DNA of 64,000 nt, taken from contig OY282560.1 of the NCBI GenBank assembly GCA_958295665.1, positions 188,514,561 to 188,578,560 of the forward strand. Direction: 5' to 3'. Origin of the DNA: Tipula vernalis (taxonomy: Eukaryota; Arthropoda; Insecta; Diptera; Tipulidae). The notes below the pieces were generated by a model. That model was not told where the DNA came from. It saw nothing but the letters and a program-made list of their open reading frames with translations, and ran no database searches. Of this stretch, positions 45,900 through 57,223 are shown in pieces (the stretch's first letter is position 1; each line of letters opens with the position of its first letter). The translations under genes were made by a program, and so were the position numbers.

Positions 45900-47520
45900 G
45901 CGCCGTTTTGACAGAGCAACAGAAACAGTTCACAATACTGCGGCAAATGGTCAACAATTCAATTCAACATTCAAAATCAAAGGCCAAGTGTACCACAAAG
46001 TAGGTTGATTGCTGCCAATGCCAAATGAACCATATAAATTTTTACAAATCTACTTGATGGGCGGTGAGGATATCAATCGTGCGGATGCACGTTGCGGCTA
46101 CCATAAGCTCAATTCGCCTAAGGCCAGGCGCATCGTCGGCGAACTGAACGGCCTATTGAATGAGCACAATGAATTATTGAAAATCTTCAAATCATACAAG
46201 CAGAATTGCAAAATGACAATCACGCTATTGTCATCAATCCTGACAAAACACCAGCTGGAGAGCACGTGCGTAGATTCAATGCGCCTGTTGTTGGCGATGT
46301 TGCTGGAATCATGGTTGGCGACCGCCAACGAGAAATCGTGATTCGAAGAAGAAATAATAATCTAGAGTTCATCGGCGACACACCGTTCATACGATGCTCT
46401 CCAATATCCGCTAATTTTCTAGAAGGGGCAAGACGGATATTGCATAAACATGAAACAACGAGATCCCGTCACAGATAATTCATTCATTATGAACATCATT
46501 ACTCATTTTGAATTAATATTTATGAATATGTTGTTACAGGAGCCGAAACAAACAAGAAAGTGAGCTCGATGGGTTTTTATGCGTATCGTATGATGATTCG
46601 ACACGCTCAGGACAACGTCATTCTGCGATGTCATGAGCTGTGCCAACAATTCATGGTCGACGACACCAATTCATGGAAGAATATATTCACTTGCGAGACG
46701 CTATTATGAGCGACTCCGACACCGCCGAAATTGGTAACTCTATCATTCTACCATCATCGTACGTAGGCAGTCCATGTGATATGCAAGAATACATACAGGA
46801 TGCTAAGACTTTCGTGTGCGAGTACGGACGACCGTGTTTATTTATCACGTTTACATGTAATCCAAAGTGGCAGGAAATTACATCTCTGCTATTGCCAAGC
46901 CAAAATGCAATACATCGGCATGACATTACAGCATGTATGTTCAAACAAAAGTTGAATTCCAGATCCTTCTACTGATCAACTACTGTTCGATTGTTACCAC
47001 AAACATGATTCATGATCCATGCGGTGATCTGAATCATTTATCGCCTTGCATGGCAGATGGAAAATGTACAAAGCGTTTTCCTAAAGATTTCACCAACGGC
47101 ACCGATCACAAATGTAGACGGATATCCAATATATCGTCGAAGAAATACTGATAATGGCGGACAATCATTTACGCTAAAAATCAACAACGCCGCAGCCATT
47201 GACATTGACAATCGTTGGGTGGTACCATATTCGCCCCTGCTGAGCAAAACATTCAATGCTCATATTAATGTTGAGTTCTGCAGTTCATTGAAGAACATCA
47301 AATACATTTGCAAGTATGTGACTAAGGGCAGTGATATGGCTGTGTTTCAAATTCAAAATACCGATGTGAATGCTCCTCGATTGAATGACAACGACGAAAT
47401 AATGCGCTACCAAATTGGTCGATACATCAGCTCCAATGAAGCTGTCTGGCGTATCTTTGGTTTTCAATTTCATGAACGGGACCCAGCAGTTATACATTTA
47501 GCCTTCCATCTTTAAAACGG
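45900..47520 (+). pseudogene. Helitron Rep (HUH endonuclease) part of RepHel
   Basis: Frames switching at about 46003, 46206, 46390, 46640, 46975 and 47057 give the N-terminal region (LLPMPNEPYKFLQIYLMGGE; ANERE-like VIRRRNN), then ILPSSYVGSPCDMQEYIQDA, GRPCLFITFTCNPKWQEI (core of the Rep fold), a MIHDPCG/NHLSPCM segment, and KYICKYVTKGSDM with the nucleophilic tyrosines. The HUH motif itself lies in a damaged stretch and was not confirmed. The enzyme would nick and join single strands during rolling-circle transposition; at least five shifts or stops kill it. Confidence 0.85.
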
Positions 47521-49045
47521 CCAGCGTGTATTTTTCACCAACGAGACAGCAATTGAGCGTGCCATAAATCCACCAAAAACTACACTCACGGAATTTTTCG
47601 GATTGTGTAATCGTGCGGATACTTTCGGTACCTTTGCAAGAACACTACTCTATTCCGAAGTGCCACGCTATTTCACATGGAATCAAACAAAAAAATGGAT
47701 GCCCCGCAAGAAAGGCACACCATTTGATGCGTGCCCCGGCCTATTCAAATCAAACACTTTGGGCCGAGTATATACAGTCACTCCAAGGCAGATTGAGTGC
47801 TTCCATCTCCGACTGTGTTTGGTTAATATCACAGGCCCATTGTCATTTCAAGATATACGCAAAGTGAATGGACAACAGTACACAACATTATAAAGATGCA
47901 TGCCTTGCACTCGGCTGCTGGAAGACGACAATCACTGGGACGATATGCTTGCTGAAGCAGCAGTGGGCTGTACAGCAACACAAATTCGTCTACTATTCGC
48001 TGAAGTGTTGACTACATGTTTCCCGGGGCGAGCAGACACGTTGTGGAATAAGCACAAAGATTCAATGACTGACGATATATTGCATCGAATTCATACACGG
48101 TGCAACGATCTAACGATTACATTCAGCGACGCTATGTACAATGAAGCATTGATTGCTATCGAGGATCTTTGCGTTTTCATTGCCAATTTACCACTCAGTC
48201 ATTTCGGTATGAGTTCGCCAAATCGAAGTGCTTCTGATTTAACGTACACCGAAATGGATCGTCAACTGCAGTACGATACTGCAGAAATGGCAGCGATTAT
48301 TACTCGCAATGTCTCACTACTGACTCATGAACAAAAAATAATTTACGACCGCATTATGCTGGCAGTTTCGGCGGGGCAAGGTGGATTCTTTTTTTTTGGA
48401 TACACCAGATGGAACTGGCAAAACATTTCTCATTTCGCTAATTCCGCCGTTGCATCATCTGGCATTGCAGCAACTTTATTGGATGGAGGCAGAACAGCTC
48501 ATTCAGCATTTAAGCTGCCACTGAATATTCAAAATAACCCAGACGCAGTGTGCAACATAATAAAACAATCGTCCATGGCTACAGGCGACTTGGTATCATA
48601 CAAATCGATCGATACTCACTGGATTTGCTAGGCATGCCACCACACCTTCTACGACTGAAAGTTGGATCTCCGGTTATTTTTACTTCGGAATTTGAACCCA
48701 CCACGGCTGTGCAATGGCACGCGATTGATCATTAAAAAATTGATGAAAAACATTATCGAAGCCACCATTTTGAATGGCAAATTCCGAGCCAGAAACGTTT
48801 TGCTGCCACGAATTCCAATGATTCCCACAGACGTGCCAATTGAATTCAAACGGCGTCATTGGCATTCGCAATGACAATCAATAAGTCGCAACCAATAAGA
48901 CAATCAATAAGTGGGCACACCATGTTTTTCACACGGAAAATTATACATGGCATGTTCTCGCGTGGGTAATCCATCGAGCTTATTTGTGTTGGCTAAAAAC
49001 GGACTGACAAAAAATATCGTACACTCAATTGCTCTACGAAATTAA
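47521..49045 (+). pseudogene. Helitron helicase (Pif1-type) part of RepHel
   Basis: Linker 47603-47893, then 47900-48631 leads into the Pif1-like helicase: LLTHEQKIIYDRIMLAV, then a degenerate Walker A (GGFFFFGYTRWNWQN where the family has GGLFFLDAPGGTGKT). After a deletion near 48630 the C-terminal half resumes: LRLFLLRNLNPPRLCNGTRL (48660), LLPRIPMIPTDVPIEFKRR, and HGKLYMACSRVGNPSSLFVLA (about 48940), the motif VI region. The loss of GKT and the missing middle motifs make it inactive. Confidence 0.85.
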
Positions 49046-49317
49046 CATTAATTTTCTTTATTTCATTTTCCTATTTTAGGATAAAAAATATACTATATTA
49101 CTTTTTTCACTTTACATTTAATTTTTAAGAGATCAAACAATGAATTTGTCCGTTACGTTAATGAAATGTGGTTGGTGTTTTCAGCGCTGCATTCCTCTTT
49201 CTGTCATAGATCCCATCACCATACAATTACAATACATTCGTTATTTTTTATTTAACAACCAAAATATTCACTAGAAATAATTTATATGACAGAACAACGT
49301 TTGCCGGGTCAGCTAGT

Positions 49318-49747
49318 AGTTATACCATTCAAAGTGTGTTTGTTTTTCGAATAATTCCTTCTCGACCAAATTCAAATGTGCTTCTGTCTAAACAATTTTA
49401 ATAAGATACTTGTATAAAACCTTGGTAATATTTTTCTGTTCAAATTCTTATCAACTTTGAAAACTTTGCCGATCAATTTTTTTTTTTGTTGTTAGATTGA
49501 CATGATTATGGTTACACGCATCTTTATTGTTTCAATAATACAAATTTTAGAAACCATTATTCTGGTGGACGCGAATTATTCAAGTTACGCTTGGTGGCGA
49601 GTTGAATTAATTCGATAACACCAATTTTCCGCTTAAAAAATCATTAAATATTTTAAAATTTGTAAAGAATGTCGCAACTCTTTCCATTAATCGTAAAATC
49701 TCAAAGTGAAGAAATTTTCTGATCGTTATAGAATAACGATTTTTGAA
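49318..49747. other. spacer between Helitron and hAT-like copy
   Basis: AT-rich, no gene or paired repeat seen. Confidence 0.45.
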
Positions 49748-50348
49748 TACTACTAGAAGCTTCTTTAGTGGTATAACTTTTCACTGATTTCCATAGGAAT
49801 CCATAGTAAAAATGGTGTTTATTAGCTTCAAGTTTTTCAATGAGAAAAGTAAAAATATTATAAAATGTTTATATAAAAGTTTTCAACATATCTTTAGCAA
49901 CAATATACAAGAAGGATATATTGGTATTAAATAAATATTAATTGCAGAAATATTAAAATAAAATTATACCTAAAATATTTTTATCGAACTTTCATTTTGA
50001 AAAATACATCAAAGTTGGCTCTGACGAATTAAAGTAATACTTGCTAAATTTATCTTTAGTTTTACTAGTGTACGTAAGATGTCTAAAATGATTATAGAAA
50101 AATAAAAATTATAACACGTTCCTATATTTTGTGAATTGATTTTGCTTTTCCTACAATTTTTCAACTTAAAATTTCCCCAGGTGGTAATTGTTGGTACGTT
50201 TATAAGAAATGTTTACGGCCACCACTGCCATCTATGTAATGTATATTTACTTAACGACCGAACGAATTGTAGTAAGCTTTTATTTCAATTTGACCAGAAT
50301 GCTGTTGTTATGAATTTTTTTTTTATATTTTGATTTAAATAAATCAAC
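49748..50348 (+). mobile_element. hAT-like element, copy 2, left part
   Basis: Matches copy 1 from about 30160 to 30790 (AGAAGCTT.TTTAGTGGTATAAC ... TTTAAATAAATCAA). The outer inverted end is missing. It breaks off at 50348-50351 where the large transposon is inserted, and resumes at 57224. Confidence 0.85.
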
Positions 50349-50351
50349 TAT

Positions 50352-50584
50352 TAGTCCAGTAAATGAAGGATCGAACCTGAAAGTTACTAGTTGCCATTTT
50401 TATTTGCTAGTTTATGAATGGTATTTGGCACCCCCTTGAAAATGAGCCCGAGTTTGCGTAAAAATATTGTGCGGCAGGGGGAGAAAACGGCCCCAAAAGG
50501 ACTAGGAAAATCTGTTCTCCGCGAATATCTCCCAAAATATGGCAGTTAGAGATTTTTTGTTCAGATAAAAATTGAAGATCAGCT
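50352..50584. repeat. left terminal inverted repeat of the large transposon
   Basis: Reverse complement of 56990-57223 with scattered differences and one replaced patch near 50370-50385. Shared landmarks: TTGCCATTTTTATTT, GCGTAAAAATATTGTG, GGGGGAGAAAA, CGCGAATATCTCCCAA. Confidence 0.9.
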
Positions 50585-50701
50585 TCTTGCCTTCAAAATA
50601 GTCCTTATCATTTTTCTCGAAAATTTTACCGTTTTCGAGATAAACGGGCCCAAGTGCACCCAGAATATTGAGTTTCTGTGTTGTATGCCGGAGAGCACAG
50701 T

Positions 50702-51617
50702 CAGAGCACCCTGTATTTTATAGAGCCATAATCAAAAAATCTGAGCTTTTATAAGGGAATTAGAAACGAGGAAAAAACGGAACTTTTCATAGTAAAACAC
50801 ACAAAACATATGGGAAATCACTTTTTTTCCTAAGACAAATTTTTAAATGAAAACGTTATAAATTCTTAATTATGACTTCTGAAATACTTTCATAAATGCT
50901 TGAATTTCAACATATATGAATGTCGTTGAAGTAAATCGTTTTCATTTTCTTGTAATAATTGATTTATTTAAACCAAAATATAAAAAAATTTCATAACAAC
51001 AGCATTCTGGTCAAATTAAAATAAAAGCTTACTACGATTCGTTGGTCATTAAGTCAATATACATTACATAGATGGCAGTGATGGCCGTAAAAATTTGGAA
51101 AAATCTTACCAAAAATTACCACCTGGGGAAATTTCAAGTTCAAAAATTGTAGGAAAAGCAAAACAAATTCACAAAATATAGGAACGTTTGTTAATTTTGG
51201 GATTAAATATTTTTTTTTCGTATTTTTCTGTAACCATTTAGACATCTTACGTACACTAGTAAAACTAAAGATAAATTTAGCAAGTATTATTTTAATTTGT
51301 CAGAGCCAACTTTGATGTATTTTTCAAAATGAAATTTCGAAAAAACATATTTTAGAAATAATTTAATTTTAATATTTCTGCAATTAATATTTACTTAATA
51401 CCAATATGGCCTTCTAGTATATTGTTCTTAAAGATATGTAGAAATTTTTTATATAAACATTTTATAATATTTTTGCTTTTTTCATTGAAAAACTTGAAGC
51501 TAAAAAACACCATTTTTACTATGGATTCCTATGGAAATCAGTGAAAAGTTATACCACTAAAAAAGCTTCTAAAAAATACGTCATTAAGATTATGGCTCTA
51601 TACTCTAGAAGGCTCTG
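50702..51617 (-). mobile_element. hAT-like element, copy 3 (complete)
   Basis: A 916-bp copy in reverse orientation with both ends (CAGAGCACC at 50702; GGCTCTG at 51617). It is flanked by an exact 7-base repeat GCACAGT (50695-50701, 51618-51624). It inserted just inside the left inverted repeat of the large transposon, so it is younger than that insertion event or travelled with it. Confidence 0.9.
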
Positions 51618-51624
51618 GCACAGT

Positions 51625-52766
51625 CCGTCCATTTACACATGAGCGGGCGGATAAATTATTCAATAACTTTGTTAAAAATGCGAATTTTGTCATTATTCAA
51701 AGTTCTTCTGGAAGGGGAAATCTACCGCTTCCATATCCGGTGACTCGAGTCACGTTTTTAATCTTTGGCCGTATCGAAAACAGGGGTCAAATATTGTTTT
51801 TCCATGCATTTTTAGTCCTCCCCTGAATTTGTTCCTTTTTTTTTGTATTGCACTAATTTGCTCCAAATTTCCTTGTTTATGGGTCCTCAGAAGGTTCTTT
51901 GACATCTGTGAAATTTGTATAATCTAATTTTCTTACATTTTGATTCAAACCTTTGTTTGTTGAATCCCAACTTTATGCTGTTTTTGGAGTGTGGGGAAAT
52001 TTTGTAAACAACCACCAACTAAAAATTCATACATGATCGGATTGGTCTCTATGATATTATCATTTGAAAGCTAAGAACGTCTACTTTTCGGCTGTGCAAT
52101 TATTTTTTTTCACAAAACCGACGATTTTCCAAGAAATTTGAAAAACGCGTGCTCAAGGAAAAAGCGCACTTTTTCTTTTCATGGCATTTTTCTCCCTGCC
52201 CTTTATTTCTGATATTTTAACACCTTGACTAGTGTAAAGGATGAGTTCACACCTTTCCATCAATGTATATAAAGTCATCTTATTTATATGTGGGGAAAAC
52301 CCAGAATCTCTAAATGTAATGCTACAATTTCATTACTTTCATTTTTTTCGTCGTGCGTCGTGTGTGTGCTCTATGCGGCACTCGTGTCGTTTGCTACAGT
52401 CCATGCGACCACAGTAGCATTTTGTTGGTTAATGTTTGTAGATATTAAATGCGTTGGTTTTCTTTCATTATTTTGATAAATATTATAGTCAATTATAGAA
52501 AAAAAGAGTGATAAAAATCAAGAATATTGAACAAATTTTGAGGTTTTTCGTTTAAATTAACTTACATCACCAACCTAAAACATAGAAAGTGAAGATTCAA
52601 ATCTTGTCAAATTGGAGCAAAATGTGAGCATTTGTCTATGTTGTTTTTATCCAAGAACATTTGTTTACAAGTAATAATTCTGACTCAAATCTTGGTCTAC
52701 TTTTCATGTTATAGAAAAATGGAGGTTAACTCCGCTACACCGGTGTGTTTCCTAAGATGTTTCTGG
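51625..52766. other. 5' non-coding part of the large transposon
   Basis: No coding similarity; presumably promoter and leader of the transposon gene. No repeat ends paired here. Confidence 0.45.
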
Positions 52767-53007
52767 GGATGATGCCGTCACCATAACTCGGGGCTTAGAA
52801 AATTTAATTATTGTTAGCAAGGAAAGGAAGGATAATCATCATTTATTTTTGGAAAAACAGTCATCGGAATGACCGTTTCCACCGTCCATTCAAAGCCTGG
52901 ACGTCCCAAGGATGAACATATTCTGATCCAAATGGGCAGAGTTCTGAAGTATATTGAGGAAACTAAAGAAAAACTGTACCACCTAGCTGATTTGCTTGAA
53001 ATTTCAG
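52767..53007 (+). pseudogene. transposon protein, N-terminal exon
   Basis: Two overlapping frames: 52767-52870 reads DDAVTITRGLENLIIVSKERKD and then shifts; 52858-53007 reads MGRVLKYIEETKEKLYHLA to LLEIS. Both resemble N-terminal segments seen in the large family of arthropod and cnidarian transposon proteins with C-terminal nuclease and CXC parts (recalled, not searched). The exon ends at CAG|GTGAGT, a consensus donor. One frameshift lies between the two parts. The start codon is not clear. Confidence 0.55.
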
Positions 53008-53155
53008 GTGAGTGTTTCAAGAAACACTAAGATTCCAAAAAAAAACGGCCCTTTTCAGGGCCACAAAAACTTTCTACGTAGAAACAATACTTGGTTCGTC
53101 ACCATATGTTGAGTAGAAGTATTGTATCTAATAGCTACGAATTATTTCTTCCCAG
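53008..53155 (+). other. predicted intron in the transposon gene
   Basis: The donor GTGAGT (53008) and the acceptor TTTCTTCCCAG (to 53155) are near consensus. Joining the flanks keeps the frame (EIS then GDPPMIRATL). 148 bases; stops occur inside. Confidence 0.65.
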
Positions 53156-54449
53156 GTGATCCTCCTATGATTCGTGCAACCCTGATTGCATGCTTGGAAG
53201 ATGAATTCGGACCGGATAGGTTTTTATTCTGAGAATGGTAGTGGAACAATCATGTACTTCAAGGATAAAGAATATGAAGTTATGAGGGAAGAATGATACC
53301 ATAATGGACTTAACAGCGAGAATAAAGAGACGAAAATTCTCGACCAAGCGGCAGCAATTATTCGGCGCCACATGGGGCAACGAGGTCGGGTACAAAAATA
53401 TAATTGCCGCAGTCCTTGATATTCCGGATTTTAGTATTGCCAATATTGTTAATGCGGATTTCTTGTGGATGTACGGTAGAGCTAAGGTTTGGAAGACTTC
53501 AGGATGGAACGGGTTCATGGGGAAAGTAACCCAAAATATGCCTTATCAACGAAGTAAAGTTATCTGCTTGCCGTTTGTTAATCATCAGCCAAGTGACAAC
53601 GACACAATTTTCACCGCCCTGATATATGATGCAGAAAAATCCAAAGAATTGGGTCTTCATATCTGCTTCGTTACGTTCGACCAGCCACTCTACCAGAAAG
53701 CAACTCAAATTGTCAAAGGTGCGGGTGTTGGTAATGCCATTTCTAGGATTATTACTAGACTGGGTGGATTTCATTTGCTTCTGTCGTATCTCGGCAGCAT
53801 TGGGTTCAATATGTCCGGCAGTGGGTTAGAAGAATTGATGAGTATTTGTTACGCTGCTGGAACGTCCAAGAAAATGTTCTACGGACACGCATATCACCGT
53901 GCGATGCGAGCTCATTCACTTGTTTTTGCTGCTTTATGCGAACGGATATTTAACGAAATAGAATTTTCACCTACTGAGAATATAGGCATGAAAGATTACC
54001 TCACAAATATTGATACTATCGATTATAGGGATGTCAAGGACTGTGCATTCATTAAAACCGCGAATGAAAAATTTATAAGTAAAATGAATGAAATTGAGGG
54101 GCGAGGAAAAACAGCCAAGTTGTGGATACAATACATGTTTCAATTAGCAAAGTGTTTTCTGAAATCCGAAAAAATGGACGATTTGATTTCTCAGTTGAAA
54201 TGTATCGAGCAAATGCTTCCCTATTTCCATGCGGCCGGTCATTTCAACTACGCACGGTCGGCACATTTATATGTACAGGACATGAGAAACTACCTCGAAA
54301 ACATGAAGAAACTTCACGAAAGTCAAGGCCATCGTGAAAATAATGGACGACTAGTTGAATATCATAATTTTGTTCGAAATGGGTTTAACACAATCAGGCG
54401 TACAGACAAATTTTGGTCGGGTAACTTCACTGACATGACGATTTATTAA
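53156..54449 (+). pseudogene. transposon protein, central part (putative transposase core)
   Basis: 53156-53300 continues from the exon (PPMIRATLIACLEDEFGPDRF, then a shift). The open frame from 53304, which joins the family frame after another shift near 53400, runs about 350 residues. It contains FVTFDQPLYQKA (about residue 123), GGFHLLLSYLGSIGFNMSGS (about 153-172), SGLEELMSICYA, YGHAYHRAMRAH and LPYFHAAGHFNYARSAHLY (about 307). These blocks are conserved in the uncharacterised long proteins of Academ-like transposons. The Asp and His residues are candidates for catalysis, but I cannot assign a DDE triad by eye. It ends at a stop (54447-54449) right after FWSGNFTDM, a conserved block that normally continues. 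Confidence 0.7.
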
Positions 54450-55301
54450 AACTTCATGAGAATGAGTTCATCGCAGCCCTTCCTTTCATGGTGGATATTT
54501 GTAATCAAATGGTGGAGTTTTGCGGGGTCCGTTTCAACTCCAGTGACCAGCATGTAGATGCCCGAGACAGCCGGATAGATCGCGATTATGAAGACTTGGC
54601 TAAGTTAAAGGGGTGGATTGAAATACGCAACCCGTTCCCACATACAGAAGAACTTATTTCCTTGTCCACCGGGCTCGTTGCTGGGAAACAAGTTAACTGT
54701 CACGAAGCTTTTGCGGTTGCAATAAATAGTATTCTTAATCAAGTGCAAGGCAAGAGGTTTCATGCTATTTCATTTACACGCAAGTGTCGCGTAGTACCTC
54801 TTATAAATAAAACGTCTTCGATAAAAGTTTAGGATGAAGTTATAACAGTAGATCCCTTGTTAATTTTCCAGAGAATTTGCCTGACCCAAGAAAAGTCCCC
54901 CAATAACCTAGAAAACCATTTCAATTATGAACTAGCTCCATTTTCATTGAGCATATTTGACAATGGCATGTTACGTAAAACCGCTAAATCGGCTCTAATA
55001 AAGATATTCTCACCAGAAACCGGGAATATTGACTAGACTAAATGTATTCACGTTATCGACGGAGGAATGTTGATACATCAGGAACCCTGGACGGGAAAGG
55101 ACTTATTTGTTGAAATTTTCGGCAGATATGTAAAACATTTAAGAGATAATTATTCCCGGGAAGTCAGAGTGGTTTTCGATGGCTATGAATGCAATCGCGA
55201 TAGTATATAAAAAGGTCAGAACGTTTGCGACGTACAAACAACTTGTCATGCCCTGACATAAGGTTCGAGCCTAACATGGTTTTACCATTTCCAAAGGAAA
55301 G
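54450..55301 (+). pseudogene. transposon protein, second part, leading into the nuclease
   Basis: The open frame 54488-54832 (FCGVRFNSSDQHVDARDSRI, PFPHTEELISLSTGLVAGKQ, SSIKV) then a stop, then the same reading resumes (VDPLLIFQRICL, FNYELAPFSLSIFDNGMLRK). Next come HVIDGGMLIHQEPW (about 55050) and VVFDGYECNRDSI (about 55175), the first Asp motifs of a PIN/XPG fold. At least three stops (54832, 55036, 55208) interrupt an otherwise well-kept frame. The stops look like point changes in an old copy. Confidence 0.7.
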
Positions 55302-55826
55302 TTGTTGTCCAATAATAACAATAAAATTCGCTTCATTCAGTATTTGAAGGGTGTTCTGGAAGAGAATGGCATTTCCGTTAGACAAGCAGTAGACGATGCA
55401 GACTCGTTGATCGTACATACGGTATTGCAGAAATATGCTGTCAACGGCTCGCCAGTTGTAGTAGTGGCAGAGGATATTGACATCCTTGTACTGATAACAG
55501 CACTGACCCCAAAAGATCAAACAATTTATTTTTTGAAGCCTGGAAAGGGAAAAAAACCCCAGCAAATGTTTTACTTCAAGAGCTTGGATGTACCGCCCTT
55601 CGTTAGAGACAATATTTTATTTCTCCATGCGATTTCGGGAAGCGATACAACTTCCGCTTTTTTTGGGAAAGGAAAAATGTCAATAGTCGACAAATTAGAG
55701 GGAAAGGTAACGAAGAACAGAGACACGGAACTGGAAGCGGTCATTGTAAGTTTTAAAAACCATAATCTTCCCCCAAGAGACCGTATTTCAGGACGGGCAA
55801 ACTGTCATTGCGTCGATGTACAGTGA
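55302..55826 (+). pseudogene. PIN/XPG-like nuclease domain of the transposon
   Basis: A 174-residue open frame continuing the nuclease begun at about 55040. It has NKIRFIQYL, DDADSLIVHTVL (acidic pair, about residue 27), VVVVAEDIDILVLITAL (about 53-69) and LHAISGSDTTSAFFGKGK (about 108-125). The order DGG, FDGY, DAD, EDID, GSDTT corresponds to the acidic metal-binding residues of FEN1/XPG-type 5' nucleases, and all are present. Its role in transposition is unknown; processing of flaps during excision or insertion is a guess. It ends at a stop (55824-55826) before the CXC region. Confidence 0.7.
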
Positions 55827-56041
55827 TGATGATACACAAACCCTGACAAAAATTAGATACGAGATCTTCAAGCGATTCACCAGAGACAGAAACAGAAACC
55901 AAACCGCGCTCAAACTAGCAACCTTCCACACCTGAAGCTGCAAGGCAACACCTTTAACGAGTATATCTGCAAGTCCAGCAGTGGCTCGAAAACGAACTGT
56001 CACCAGAAAAATGGGGATGGAAACGTGTAGGGGATACACTC

Positions 56042-56332
56042 ATGCCGGTCCAAAGCACTAAAGACCCAGCGGTTCCGGAACTCTTAAAGATGATATTTTG
56101 TCACTGTAAGAAAGAATGTAAGGGAACATGTTCATGCAAGAAAGCAGGGCTACCATGCTCATCTATTTGTGATTCATGTGAGTCCCGCCAGTGTTCGAAT
56201 TATAAAGACAGCCAAGATACGTTACCCGAGGAGGTAGAACTAGAGGAAACTCTAGAACCAGAAGGAGTTGTTGGCGATGGCGACGTTGATGACCAAGAAT
56301 TATTATTGGACTCTTGTGACGGGGACTGGTGA
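56042..56332 (+). pseudogene. CXC/tesmin-like cysteine cluster, C-terminus of transposon protein
   Basis: Starts MPVQSTKDPAVPELL, then CHCKKECKGTCSCKKAGLPC (residues about 20-39), SSICDSCESRQCSN, then a long acidic tail rich in Glu and Asp. The spacing of nine or more Cys resembles the tesmin/CXC zinc-binding cluster, often DNA-binding. Its upstream linker (LSPEKWGWKRVGDT, about 55995) is in frame with it. An AATAAA lies near 56382. The cluster is intact; the link to the nuclease domain is broken by shifts at 55826-55990. Confidence 0.75.
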
Positions 56333-56989
56333 TTTACAGATTTATGTCATAATTTCAATGTATTTTTATATATTTTTCTATAATAAATGAACTTTAAAGA
56401 AACTTTATAACTCTTTATTCCAAAAACCTCGATCCGGATGGTTGCAAAAAAATTTGCAAAAATTTTCCGAGAATATGCAAGAAATTGGTGTTGAGTATTA
56501 CGGGTAAATATTCTTCACAATTTAGAGATTTTTAGTTTTCGTTAGGAAAACCTAATGATCTTCAATACTTTGCCACATGTGCAAAACTGATTGTCACTAG
56601 TTTCTGGCCAATTGATGGGGTCCATCCTGCTGTGATTAATCTTATGGTCTGCTTTCCTAATAGGTATAGCTTGAGGCCTCATTTGCGAGAAAAACAAGAC
56701 GCTCGGAAACATAAATATCCTTCAAAATTATATGGTTTACGACGTTTCTCATTTATGGCCCCGAGGATTTTGCCAGTGGATAGAATGTGGTGGCGCCATC
56801 TACAATTGGTTTACACAGTCCAAAACATTGAAAATAATATATTTCCAACACACCCCATCTCAAATTTTGTAAAAAAAATGCATATTTCATGAGTCTCAAA
56901 ATTTTGGATTTTCCAACCCGACTTTTTGCAAAATATATTAATGTTGCGAAAAAAATCATGGGGACCATTTTTGTAGAAAATTAATTGAT
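56333..56989. other. 3' non-coding part of the large transposon
   Basis: Contains a likely polyadenylation signal near 56382. Open frames here have no recognised domain. Confidence 0.45.
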
Positions 56990-57223
56990 CTTCAATTTTT
57001 ATCTGAACAAAAAATCTCTAACTGCCATATATTGGGAGATATTCGCGGAAAACCGATTTCCGGGTCTTTTAGGGCCATTTTCTCCCCCTGTCACACAATA
57101 TTTTTACGCAAACTCGGGCACATTTTCAAGAATGTGCCAAATGCCACTTATCAACTAGTAAATAAAAATGGCAACTAATAATCTATAGGTTGGCCTTTTT
57201 TTCCCCCTTCATTCACTGGACTA
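56990..57223. repeat. right terminal inverted repeat of the large transposon
   Basis: Pairs with 50352-50584. Ends ACTGGACTA, next to TAT (57224-57226). Confidence 0.9.

Larger units (their letters stand above)
45443..49317 (+). mobile_element. Helitron, complete ends, decayed
   Basis: The 5' end starts TCTAATATATAA after an A (45442) and continues ACACCTCCGAAACGGCTCGA, typical of arthropod Helitrons. The 3' end reads ACAACGTTTGCCGGGTCAGC then CTAGT (49313-49317), the CTRRT terminus after a short GC-rich hairpin. The next base is A rather than the expected T. Length about 3.9 kb. It encodes a broken Rep-helicase protein. A C-rich run (cccccccccccctcccccc) lies near 45707-45725. Confidence 0.9.
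50352..57223 (+). mobile_element. large DNA transposon with long inverted ends, Academ-like
   Basis: Termini TAGTCCAGT...ACTGGACTA belong to inverted repeats of about 235 bp (50352-50584 and 56990-57223). TAT flanks both ends (50349-50351, 57224-57226), and the uninterrupted sequence in the other hAT-like copies reads TTATTACAAG, with one TAT. Thus this 6872-bp unit inserted into hAT-like copy 2. It encodes a multidomain protein in pieces from 52767 to 56332, with an N-terminal region, an intron, a large core, a PIN/XPG-like nuclease and a CXC cysteine cluster. A 3-bp duplication with an XPG nuclease and Cys-rich domain is what is described for the Academ superfamily; that assignment is inference. 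Confidence 0.8.
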
